A DNA stretch of 64,000 nt from Natronocella acetinitrilica (GTDB lineage Bacteria > Pseudomonadota > Gammaproteobacteria > Nitrococcales > Aquisalimonadaceae). The DNA is taken from NCBI RefSeq assembly GCF_024170285.1, contig NZ_JALJXV010000006.1, positions 274,428-338,427 of the forward strand, given 5' to 3'. Of the stretch, positions 33,068 through 40,745 are shown in pieces. The notes under the pieces are model-generated. The model ran no database searches, was not told where the DNA came from, and saw only the letters and a program-made list of their open reading frames with translations. The translations under genes were made by a program, and so were the position numbers. Position 1 is the stretch's first letter, and the number at the start of each line of letters is the position of its first letter.

Positions 33068-33547
33068 CTACTTCTTGATGTCGGCCTGCACCAGGACCTC
33101 GTGTCCGTCGCCTGCCAGCTTCTTCTGAAGGGCATCCAGGGCCGCAACGCCAGCCGCCGTGTCCTGCTCGCCGTTTCCGCCGCTGAGCCCGACGCCACCA
33201 ACGACCTCACCATCAACAACGACAGGAAAACCGCCCACGAACACGGCAAACTTGCCGTCGAAGCTCCACTGGATACCGAAGGCTTCGTTGCCGGGCAGCG
33301 CAGGCCCGTTCGGCGGGGTGTTGAACAGATGGGTGGAACGTTTATGACCCGCCGCGGTAAACGCCTTGTTCCAGGCAATCTGCGGACCGGTCAGACGGGC
33401 ACCGTCCATACGCTCCAGGGCGAGGGGATAACCGCCGCTGTCGACGATGCAGATCGTCTCCAGAACGCCGATTTCTTCGGATTTGGCCTTGGCCGCCTCG
33501 ATCATCACGCGGGCGTCTTCAAGATCAAGAGTAAAGAACTTCTTCAC
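33068..33547 (-). CDS. GlcG/HbpS-family protein (DUF336)
   Basis: This 159-residue protein follows the GlcG/HbpS/PduO-C pattern: TICIVDSGGYPLALERMDGA, AWNKAFTAAGHKRST, then GGFPVVVDGEVVGGVGLSGG. HbpS binds heme; GlcG and PduO-C-like proteins occur in many catabolic operons without a clear role. It starts 67 bases after the aldehyde-dehydrogenase stop on the same strand, so it is probably the last gene of the copy-B oxygenase unit. A role in cofactor handling is only a guess. Confidence 0.85.
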   Translation of the reverse strand: MKKFFTLDLEDARVMIEAAKAKSEEIGVLETICIVDSGGYPLALERMDGARLTGPQIAWNKAFTAAGHKRSTHLFNTPPNGPALPGNEAFGIQWSFDGKFAVFVGGFPVVVDGEVVGGVGLSGGNGEQDTAAGVAALDALQKKLAGDGHEVLVQADIKK

Positions 33548-33614
33548 GGAGTATCTCCTGGTTTGTGGCTACGTGGGGGCAACCTGGCGGCAAGCCCCCA
33601 CCGAGAGCGGATTA

Positions 33615-35072
33615 TCAGCGACTCAGGTAAACCGTCTTGGTCTGCGAGAAGAACTCAAGCCCGGTGCGCCCGGATTCACGGAAGGTCGATGTGCTCGACC
33701 GCTTCAGACCACCGAACGGGGCGTTGATCAGGTTCCCGGTCGTGGTGCCGTTGACCTTGACCGTGCCCGCTTCAATTTCCAGCGGAAAGCGCTGGATATA
33801 ACGGAAATCGTTGGTGACCAGGGAAGCAGACAATCCATACTCGACGTCATTGGCCTTGGCGATGGCATCGTCGTAGTCCTTGACCTCGATAATGGCGATC
33901 ACCGGGCCGAAGATCTCTTCCTTGGCGATACGCATGTCCTGCGTCACGTCGGTGAACACTGCCGGCGAGACGTAGTAGCCCTTGTCGAAGTGTCCGCCGG
34001 TCAGCCGCTCGCCTCCGCAAAGGTGGGTTGCCTCCGACTTTCCGATCTCAACGTACTTGAGCACATTGTCGAGCTGCGACTTGGTGGCCAGCGGGGTAAT
34101 CACCACACCCTCTTCCATACCGCTGCCAATCTTGAGCCCCTTCACCTTCTCCAGCAGCTTCTCCGTGTAGGCCTTGCGAATGCCTGGGGTGACCAGCACA
34201 CGGCTCGTCCCCGTGCAGGCCTGCCCGGTGAGGGAGAAGCCGCCATTGACCGTCAGTGTGACTGCCCGATCAAGATCCGCATCGTCAAGGATGATGAGCG
34301 GGTTCTTGCCACCCAGCTCCATCTGGGTGCGGGTCGTGATCGGCACGGAGCGCTGGATATGCTCACCGGCTGCCGTGGAACCGGTAAAGGAGATGGCACG
34401 GACGGTCGCCGGTTCGGTGATGGCCGCGCCGATGTCCCGGGCGCCACCGGTGATGAAGTTGAGCACCCCTTTCGGCAGCCCAGCCGCCTCGAAAGCCTCG
34501 ACCAGGCGCGTCGCGATCAACGGTGCATCCGAAGACGGCTTGAAGATCACGGTATTACCATTGATCAGGGCCGGGCCGATCTTCCTCGACGGAATGGAGA
34601 TCGGGAAATTCCAGGGCGTAATGACAGTGACCACACCGAGAGGCTCGCGCTGCGTGTAGACCAGCGTCTTGCTGTCATCAGTGGGGAACGTCTCACCGTA
34701 AAGGGTCTGGCCTTCCACGGCGTAGAATCGCAGCGTCTGCGCAGAGCGCATTACCTCACCGCGGCTCGCGGCAAGCTGCTTTCCCTCTTCCCTTGTGAGT
34801 TCTTCCGCAAACTGATCGGCGTTGGCCTCGAGGTGATCAGCGGCCGCATTGAGAATCTTCGCCCGCTTTGAAAGAGGTGTCTGCTTCCACTCGGCCAATG
34901 CAGCCTGTGCCGCACTGATGGCGCGCGCCGCATCGTCCGCGACAGAAGCCTGGAAGGTGCCGATGAGGTCGTCGGTGTCGGCAGGGTTCCGGTTCTCGAA
35001 GGTCTTGCCGGAAACACTCTTGCACCACTCACCGTCGATATAGTTATTGAATTCGCCTGCTGTGCTGGCCAA
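33615..35072 (-). CDS. NAD(P)-dependent aldehyde dehydrogenase
   Basis: This 485-residue enzyme has the oxyanion Asn in TPWNFPI (N155), the general base Glu in ELGGKNP (E252) and catalytic Cys in GQACTGTSRV (C286), with a normal length. It most resembles semialdehyde/alpha-ketoglutaric semialdehyde-type dehydrogenases (closing with KSVSGKTFENRNPAD at the start and SSTSTFRESGRTGLEFF at the end). It lies 168 bases after diiron oxygenase copy B and probably oxidises the aldehyde formed by that enzyme. The identity of the aldehyde is unknown. Confidence 0.93.
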   Translation of the reverse strand: MASTAGEFNNYIDGEWCKSVSGKTFENRNPADTDDLIGTFQASVADDAARAISAAQAALAEWKQTPLSKRAKILNAAADHLEANADQFAEELTREEGKQLAASRGEVMRSAQTLRFYAVEGQTLYGETFPTDDSKTLVYTQREPLGVVTVITPWNFPISIPSRKIGPALINGNTVIFKPSSDAPLIATRLVEAFEAAGLPKGVLNFITGGARDIGAAITEPATVRAISFTGSTAAGEHIQRSVPITTRTQMELGGKNPLIILDDADLDRAVTLTVNGGFSLTGQACTGTSRVLVTPGIRKAYTEKLLEKVKGLKIGSGMEEGVVITPLATKSQLDNVLKYVEIGKSEATHLCGGERLTGGHFDKGYYVSPAVFTDVTQDMRIAKEEIFGPVIAIIEVKDYDDAIAKANDVEYGLSASLVTNDFRYIQRFPLEIEAGTVKVNGTTTGNLINAPFGGLKRSSTSTFRESGRTGLEFFSQTKTVYLSR

Positions 35073-35240
35073 GGCTGAAACCTCTCTTTGATTGAATGGA
35101 TTCTCGACAGGGCGGGAGCCGAGACATCAGGAAAATACAAAACCAGCGCATCGCCCCTGTCCCGTGCGATGCGCCGGTTGTCTTGTTACCGCGCCAGTCA
35201 CGACGCACCAGCGGGTGCATCGTTGACGCAGCAGCAGCCC

Positions 35241-35978
35241 TCAGGCGGCTTCTGAGATGCCGATTTCCGAGAGCGGCACGTCCTTGGCCACGTAGTCGTA
35301 GTACAGCGCCGTGGTGTAGAGCAGACGCATCTGCGCACCGATCTCGCAGATCTTCAGGCAGGCCTGCTGCAACTCCACCGTGTCCGCATGCTCCAGCACG
35401 ATCTGGTAGCCACGCTCACCGTGAATCTCGTCGGAGACGATGTGCAGATCGAAGAACTCGACCTCCTCATCGGTGAAGCCGTACTTCTCACGCAGCGTCG
35501 GCGTCTGACGGCGGTAGATCGACGGCACCTGGCTCTCGAGGCCAACCACCAGACCGGCCACCGCAACAACCCAATGCTCGCGCATCGCCACCGAATAGCA
35601 CCACGCCTGCAGGCCACGGGTCGTCGGCGACATGTTGTCCGGGTCCACAACCCGCTCGCCCGTCGTGCCACAGGCCTCGGCGAAGCGAATCAGCAGATCC
35701 GTGTGGCGGTCACCACCGATCTCCTCTTCATACATGTTCTGCAGCATGAAGTCCTTCGCTTCCTGGCAATGATCCGGCGTGCGCGCATAGATATAGGCCA
35801 GATAGTCCGCGAACGGACCCACGTAGTGATAGTGATTCTCCGCCCAGCGGGCAAGATGATCACGGTCAAGCTTGCCGCTCGCCCAGGCAATGCTGAACGG
35901 CGCCTTGTTCGCACTCTTGCCCTTGATCGCATCTTCCAGCGCAGTGCGGAACGTATCCCGATCCATCAACTCTGCCAT
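35241..35978 (-). CDS. heme-oxygenase-like diiron oxidase/oxygenase, copy B
   Basis: This 245-residue protein is nearly identical to the one at 29510-30247: residue 112 is Asp instead of Asn, and the C terminus reads ISEAA instead of MPVAA. All predicted metal ligands (about E85, H92, E148, H179, D183, H186) are kept, so both copies should be active. It starts at ATG 35978 with the same GAGGAGC site. It is followed by the aldehyde-dehydrogenase and GlcG-like genes, while copy A is followed by ferredoxin and hydrolase genes. The duplicate thus feeds two operons of one regulon. Confidence 0.82.
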   Translation of the reverse strand: MAELMDRDTFRTALEDAIKGKSANKAPFSIAWASGKLDRDHLARWAENHYHYVGPFADYLAYIYARTPDHCQEAKDFMLQNMYEEEIGGDRHTDLLIRFAEACGTTGERVVDPDNMSPTTRGLQAWCYSVAMREHWVVAVAGLVVGLESQVPSIYRRQTPTLREKYGFTDEEVEFFDLHIVSDEIHGERGYQIVLEHADTVELQQACLKICEIGAQMRLLYTTALYYDYVAKDVPLSEIGISEAA

Positions 35979-36052
35979 GTCTATGCTCCTCAATATTGCT
36001 CGCCCGACCGCCGACTCTCGACCTACACGGGCTGTCACTTGCGACAGCTTCC
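35257..36052 (-). repeat. 796-bp near-identical duplication, copy B
   Basis: It aligns end to end with 29526-30321 with no length change. Beyond it, the next 60 bases towards the promoter differ completely from copy A, although the distance from ATG to operator is the same within one base. Confidence 0.85.
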
Positions 36053-36114
36053 AACTCGTCCGGAACCTGTCGGGATGTGGGGAGACTGCTTGCGCACTCA
36101 CCCGAAATCATTTT

Positions 36115-36167
36115 TGTATACTATATACTAATGGCTAAAACGTAGCGCCTGACCCGCCACCTGTCAA
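36115..36167 (-). promoter_or_regulatory. promoter with operator before diiron oxygenase copy B
   Basis: On the minus strand, TTGACA (36167-36162), a 17-base spacer and TACGTT (36144-36139) form a promoter; nine bases further lies TGTATA-CTA-TATACT (36115-36129, plus-strand reading). The geometry equals that of copy A. Confidence 0.65.
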
Positions 36168-36307
36168 GGAACCGACGGGTGGCCAGACCGGCTGTTACCG
36201 ACCATGATCGGGCGTCTGCATAACGAAAATACTCCCGGGAGGATACGTCACGTCCCTCCAATCGGGATCAGGCGTGACGTGCTCGAGGGCTTTTCAACGG
36301 GGGAGCG

Positions 36308-37024
36308 ATGGTGAAAAGGAACCGACCCGGACAGGCCAGCCCAATGGTCGAAAGACTCAGACGGGATCTCATCAACGGGCGATTCGCGGCCGGACAAAAA
36401 CTCGCCATCACCACGCTTCGGGAGACCTACTCCGTTGGCCTCAGCCCCCTCCGCGAGGCACTGAACCACCTCGCCGCAACCGGACTGCTGATACAGGAGA
36501 CCCAGCGCGGATTCCGCGTACCAGCACTGAGCCTCTCCGAGCTGGAAGACCTCGCCCTGCTCCGCAAGCAACTGGAGTCCACCGCGCTGGAACGAGCGAT
36601 CGCGCGAGGCGACGCCGATTGGGAATCGGAGTTGCTTGCAGCCGCGCATCGGTTAACGCGGACCACGGAGGGCGACGCGGATCAGGACACCTGGGAGCGG
36701 CGTCATTCGGAATTTCACCAGGCACTTGTGTCAGCATGCGACTCACCCTGGCTCGAGCGCCTGATCGCGCAACTGCATGATCATTTCGATCGATACCGAC
36801 GAGCCGCCACCCCGGACCGAGACATGCGGCGGATACTCGATGGCCATCATGACGAGTTGGTTCGCCTGACATTGCAGCGTGACAGTAAAGGCGCCTGCCA
36901 ACTGCTTGAGGAACACATCCATCTCGCCCATCAGGCAACCGCATCCGGCGCCACGCAATCGCAGTCTGCGGCGCCCTCCGAGCATGGGCATGCGTCGATT
37001 GACAGGCGCCGGAGCGCTCCCTAG
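36308..37024 (+). CDS. GntR-family regulator, FadR/FCD subgroup (second copy)
   Basis: This 238-residue protein has a winged helix (VERLRRDLINGRFAAGQKLA, SVGLSPLREALNHLAATGLL) and an FCD domain with likely metal ligands (RRHSEFHQALVSA, DGHHDELVRLTL, LEEHIHLAHQ). It resembles CsiR-type regulators. It is not a duplicate of the GntR at 24329; the two share only family features. It is divergent from diiron oxygenase copy B, with a 180-base control region that contains the operator at 36115. It ends 16 bases before tRNA-Val, at the edge of the defence island. Confidence 0.88.
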   Translation: MVKRNRPGQASPMVERLRRDLINGRFAAGQKLAITTLRETYSVGLSPLREALNHLAATGLLIQETQRGFRVPALSLSELEDLALLRKQLESTALERAIARGDADWESELLAAAHRLTRTTEGDADQDTWERRHSEFHQALVSACDSPWLERLIAQLHDHFDRYRRAATPDRDMRRILDGHHDELVRLTLQRDSKGACQLLEEHIHLAHQATASGATQSQSAAPSEHGHASIDRRRSAP

Positions 37025-37040
37025 AATCCTGAGTTCTTCA

Positions 37041-37115
37041 GGACGCGTAGCTCAGCGGGAGAGCACTGCCTTCACACGGCAGGGGTCGCTGGTTCAATCC
37101 CAGCCGCGTCCACCA
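37041..37115 (+). tRNA. tRNA-Val (anticodon CAC)
   Basis: A 75-base cloverleaf begins GGACGCG, has anticodon stem CTGCC/GGCAG with loop TTCACAC (anticodon CAC), T-arm GCTGG-TTCAATC-CCAGC and acceptor CGCGTCC followed by ACCA. An integrase gene starts 156 bases after its 3' end. I found no second copy of its 3' end in the window. Confidence 0.94.
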
Positions 37116-37271
37116 AGAAAATCAAGGGCTTGCAGCCATGCTGCGGGCCCTTTTTCTTTTTGGGGACAATCTGGGGACAATTTGGGGACAGTCAGCTTTT
37201 TTGAGGCATCCCTTGCCAGCGCCCGCCGTTGAACACTTTCGCCATGTCGACCAACCAGAAGAGGTGTTGAC

Positions 37272-38471
37272 TTGGCAACAATCGAGAAAAAAAGCAGTGG
37301 TCGCTGGCGGGCGCGGATCAGGCGCACCGGTCACCCGCAACTCTCTCAGACGTTCACCACGAAGGCAGAGGCCATGCGCTGGGCAAGGCAGGCGGAGGTC
37401 GCGCTCGACGGTGGCGCGCATATCGATGGCGGCACCCCCGCGCCTTCCTACCCTGCCCAACCGCCACTCGCCGGGGCACCAGCAGTCGGTAGTAACGGGC
37501 CTTCCGGCGAAACCACGCTGGGCGAGTTGCTCGCGCTCTATCGCGATGTGGAATCTCCACAGCATCGTGGCGCGGAGAGCGAGCGCTGGCGCATCAACAG
37601 TTGGCTGAGGGATGTCAAGGACGGCGGACTCCCCCTGCGCGACCACATCCTCTGCCTGATTACGCGCCAGCACGTGCAGGCCTGGATCACCACGCGCCTG
37701 AAGTCAGTCAAGCCTGATAGCGTCAGGCGCGAACTCGCCCTCCTCCAGGCCGTCGTCTCGCTTGCCATGCGCGACTGGGGCTACGATGACCTGCCCGCCA
37801 ACCCGTTCCAGCAGGCGCGAAAACCGAAAGCGGGGAAGGGGCGCGTGCGCCGTCTGCGAGAGGACGAGGAAGACTACCTCCGGCGGGCCCTCGACCCACA
37901 GGCAAGCCTGCCGGACGGCATCCGCCCCGTCAGGTCGGACCGGCTGCTCCATGTCTTCACGCTGGCCATCGAGACAACGATGCGGCGCGGCGAACTGCTG
38001 AAGATCCGCTGGGAGCACATCAACTTCGACACCTGTGTCGTTGACCTGTCGGAGATGGACACCAAGAATGGCGAGCGCCGGTCGGTTCCACTGTCCGAGG
38101 CGGCCGTCAACGCACTGCTGGCGCTTGGACGGAAACGCTCGGGACCTGTGTTCCCCACCATGACCGCGGACAGCCTGAGCTGCAGCTGGAATCGCACGCT
38201 CAGGCGCGCGCGCCGAATCTACGCAGCCGATTGCAAGGGGAAGGAAACGGAGCCTGACCCGCTCATGCTCAAGGACTTGCGCTGGCATGACCTGCGTCAC
38301 GAAGGCACCTCGCGACTCTTCGAGTACGGGTTCGAGTTCACCGAGGTCGCCACCGTCACGGGCCACAAGGACGTCCGCATGCTGATGCGATACACCCACC
38401 ATCGGGCCGCGAACCTGGCCGCCCGCATGCGTGCAGACCCGGAAGGCGGCAACACCAGATCGGGGGACTGA
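37272..38471 (+). CDS. tyrosine recombinase (integrase of the defence island)
   Basis: This 399-residue integrase has an N-terminal arm-binding domain (SSGRWRARIRRTGHPQLSQTF), a core-binding domain and a catalytic domain with Arg in TTMRRGELLKIRW, HxxR in WHDLRHEGTSRLFE, H in TVTGHKDVRMLM and nucleophile Tyr in RYTHHRA. The start is TTG 37272 preceded by GAGGTG; no better start is visible. It lies just downstream of tRNA-Val in the same direction, the standard position of an integrase whose element entered the 3' end of that tRNA. A 12-base stem hairpin follows the stop. Confidence 0.9.
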   Translation: MATIEKKSSGRWRARIRRTGHPQLSQTFTTKAEAMRWARQAEVALDGGAHIDGGTPAPSYPAQPPLAGAPAVGSNGPSGETTLGELLALYRDVESPQHRGAESERWRINSWLRDVKDGGLPLRDHILCLITRQHVQAWITTRLKSVKPDSVRRELALLQAVVSLAMRDWGYDDLPANPFQQARKPKAGKGRVRRLREDEEDYLRRALDPQASLPDGIRPVRSDRLLHVFTLAIETTMRRGELLKIRWEHINFDTCVVDLSEMDTKNGERRSVPLSEAAVNALLALGRKRSGPVFPTMTADSLSCSWNRTLRRARRIYAADCKGKETEPDPLMLKDLRWHDLRHEGTSRLFEYGFEFTEVATVTGHKDVRMLMRYTHHRAANLAARMRADPEGGNTRSGD

Positions 38472-38476
38472 GGCTT

Positions 38477-38504
38477 GGCGGATGCGGGGCTACCCGCATC
38501 CGCC
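38477..38504 (+). terminator. hairpin terminator after the integrase
   Basis: GGCGGATGCGGG (38477-38488) pairs perfectly with CCCGCATCCGCC (38493-38504) with loop GCTA. It lacks a long T-run. The stretch 38505-38653 has no gene. Confidence 0.6.
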
Positions 38505-38653
38505 GCCAAGATGGCCAAACCGTGCCGCTCGCTTTCATCCTGGCAAGCGGATCAGGCCATCAAATCGCGGTGGGAAATATGCCGCGAGTGCCGTAGATGA
38601 GGCTCGCGCAGACCCCAGGATAAAACCCAACTCCTAGGAAGATGGGTCTCCCA

Positions 38654-39598
38654 CTACCCGATCCGCCTTCCAGGGTTGGTGGCAATATCGTCCAATGCGG
38701 AGAGAACCGAATCTCTCGCTTTCAGGGGTAAGAGCCAGTTCTTGAAGCTGGGCTTCCAGGCCCCCCCGAGCGGCTGGACGATCTGCTTAATGAGCCGATT
38801 GACTTCCGGATGATACGGTGACCACACGGCGATGCCGAATGGGCGCTCGATGACATCGACAAAGCATCCCCTAACAACGAACCGTGTTCGGGGCGCTTTC
38901 GCCTTTCTCGGCTTCGTAGTCGCTTCGGGGACTGACTGCTGATTTGCCGCCGCCAACGCCCGTCGCTGCGCCTCTTCCATGATTTCCTTCGCCCAAGGAC
39001 AATTGATCCAGCGCTTCCCGTCATGGCCGTCAATGACCGCTTGTTCCAATTGATCCCAAGACCAGGACTCGCGAAGACTGACGTCAAGGGCAATCTCTAC
39101 CGTGGGAATTCCCAGCTCCTGGATCCTCGTCTCTTTTATGGCATCAATGAAGTGCGTGACCGCCACTTCGACGAACATGGGCTTACCGCCGAGGGTTACA
39201 AGCAGATCTGGGCGCAATTCTCGGAAAGCCTTCTCCACATGCACGGCTTCGAAATCAGCCCATGCGGGAAGGAGTTCTGCGGTGGCGGTAGCCTGGCGTC
39301 CGTCTGGTAACCTGTGAGTGGCGGTTGCGGTTGCGCCAGGAAGCATCATGCCCTGCCGGCGCAGGATTAACTCCTTGGCCGCCAGGTGCAGAACGGTTTC
39401 GGCCGCACCGTCACAGTGGCTCGCCGACGCATGAGCAAAGTGCCAGGCACGCACTTCACCCTGCCGTGCGACGAGTTGTCCGCCGCACACTGGACACGCA
39501 CATCCACAAGCCTTCCCATTGACGACTTCTAAGACCGAAACCAAATGGCCCTGCTTGTCGATCCCGAACGACTGCAGCAGAATTTCAGACTTCGACAT
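38654..39598 (-). CDS. CoiA-like nuclease with zinc-ribbon
   Basis: This 314-residue protein begins (ATG 39598 after GGAGAG) with a CoiA-type N-terminal part: a CGCACPVCGGQL zinc ribbon followed by RAWHFAHASASHCDGAAET, where the HFAH...H block is typical. A nuclease-like core follows (FRELRPDLLVTLGGKPMFVEVAVTH, with D-x(n)-E-x-A pattern of restriction-fold enzymes). The C-terminal third carries a separate strand-rich part (FKNWLLPLKARDSVLSAL). CoiA-like genes are common in defence islands as well as in competence. It is divergent from the next gene; its targets are unknown. Confidence 0.72.
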   Translation of the reverse strand: MSKSEILLQSFGIDKQGHLVSVLEVVNGKACGCACPVCGGQLVARQGEVRAWHFAHASASHCDGAAETVLHLAAKELILRRQGMMLPGATATATHRLPDGRQATATAELLPAWADFEAVHVEKAFRELRPDLLVTLGGKPMFVEVAVTHFIDAIKETRIQELGIPTVEIALDVSLRESWSWDQLEQAVIDGHDGKRWINCPWAKEIMEEAQRRALAAANQQSVPEATTKPRKAKAPRTRFVVRGCFVDVIERPFGIAVWSPYHPEVNRLIKQIVQPLGGAWKPSFKNWLLPLKARDSVLSALDDIATNPGRRIG

Positions 39599-39616
39599 TT
39601 GCACTCTCTCCATTAA

Positions 39617-40651
39617 ATGATTGGACACGCGATGAATTCTGCGGAATCAGTCAGGCAGGAACAGGGAAACAACCGGGTTGAAACCGGGATCACCAGAGAG
39701 CAGCGTGCCGCGGAGTTGACGCTAGAGGCCTCCAAGAGATGGCCGGAAAACACGCTGGCGGTGGTGCTTCTCCAGGCCCTCTGTCGCCTGACCGTTGCTC
39801 GGCCGGACGCTACGGAGGGCTTCACAAGCATCGACCTGTGTGAGGAAGTCGACCGGCAAGCGCGCCGGAGCTGGCTGGCTGACGATCCCTCAAAGACGGT
39901 CAGAATTTACTGGAAGAAGCTCACCAAGCTCTGGGAGCAAAAACTGGAAGGGTTGCGACAGAGGTCGTCGGATGCCGCACTGGATGGATTTCCCGACTTG
40001 GACCGTCAAGAAGGTGGGGGCACGGGGAACCCCACCCGATATCGACTGATAGTGCGACCATTCCCCGATCAGTCAACGGCTGACTCAGGCGCACCTTCGC
40101 CTGTAAATCAGGAGGCTGCGGACATCGTCTACATATGCGAGGATCTGAGTAATCCCGCACTGCTTGCCCGCCTGTTCCACAAGGGCCTCGTGTTCCATGG
40201 CTGGCGCCGAGCCGCGGTGCTGACGCTTGTGGCTGCGGCCATGCTGTTCAGTGTCTTGCTGGTAATCCTTTTATTGCTCACGGTCCAGTTCAGCGAGTTG
40301 CGCGCCATACTTGTGATGGCGGCTGCCATCGCAGTCATACTCTGGGCCATCTGGGCGTCGCTCGGGCCCATTGTGCGGCTGCCTGACAACCGGGTTGTCA
40401 TCGCGCCATGGTGGATGCAGTCGGTCCATGATGATCGATTGCTTGTCTGGTGGAAGGATGCGCCCAATGCCCCTCGCATGATCAAGGCCGCCAGATACAC
40501 TGCGGGATGCCCTCGCTGCGGCGGAGCGGTGGCGGCAAAGAGTGGGCGGATAGAGTTCTGGGGACGAATTGTCGGCCGGTGTGAAGAGGCACCAGAAGAG
40601 CACGTCTACACCTTCGACCACATCACCCGAAAAGGCATCCGTCTTAGGTGA
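39617..40651 (+). CDS. unrecognised membrane protein with C-terminal Cys pair
   Basis: This 344-residue protein (or 339 residues if ATG 39632 is used) has a cytoplasmic N-terminal part of about 180 residues (AVVLLQALCRLTVARPDATE, then EEVDRQARRSWLADDPSKTV) that might be a winged helix, two adjacent membrane helices (AAVLTLVAAAMLFSVLLVIL and LVMAAAIAVILWAIWASL) and a C-terminal part with CPRCGG and a later single Cys. I recognise no family. It sits between a CoiA-like gene and brxL, converging with brxL. A membrane-anchored effector is possible by analogy with defence systems, but nothing shows it. Confidence 0.6.
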   Translation: MIGHAMNSAESVRQEQGNNRVETGITREQRAAELTLEASKRWPENTLAVVLLQALCRLTVARPDATEGFTSIDLCEEVDRQARRSWLADDPSKTVRIYWKKLTKLWEQKLEGLRQRSSDAALDGFPDLDRQEGGGTGNPTRYRLIVRPFPDQSTADSGAPSPVNQEAADIVYICEDLSNPALLARLFHKGLVFHGWRRAAVLTLVAAAMLFSVLLVILLLLTVQFSELRAILVMAAAIAVILWAIWASLGPIVRLPDNRVVIAPWWMQSVHDDRLLVWWKDAPNAPRMIKAARYTAGCPRCGGAVAAKSGRIEFWGRIVGRCEEAPEEHVYTFDHITRKGIRLR

Positions 40652-40745
40652 AGGGCCGGGATATCCACTGACCTGAACGCATCTGCCAATTCGACCGCAC
40701 GAAACGCTTTTCGAATGAAGTATCAAGGTGCGTTGGTCGACCGAA

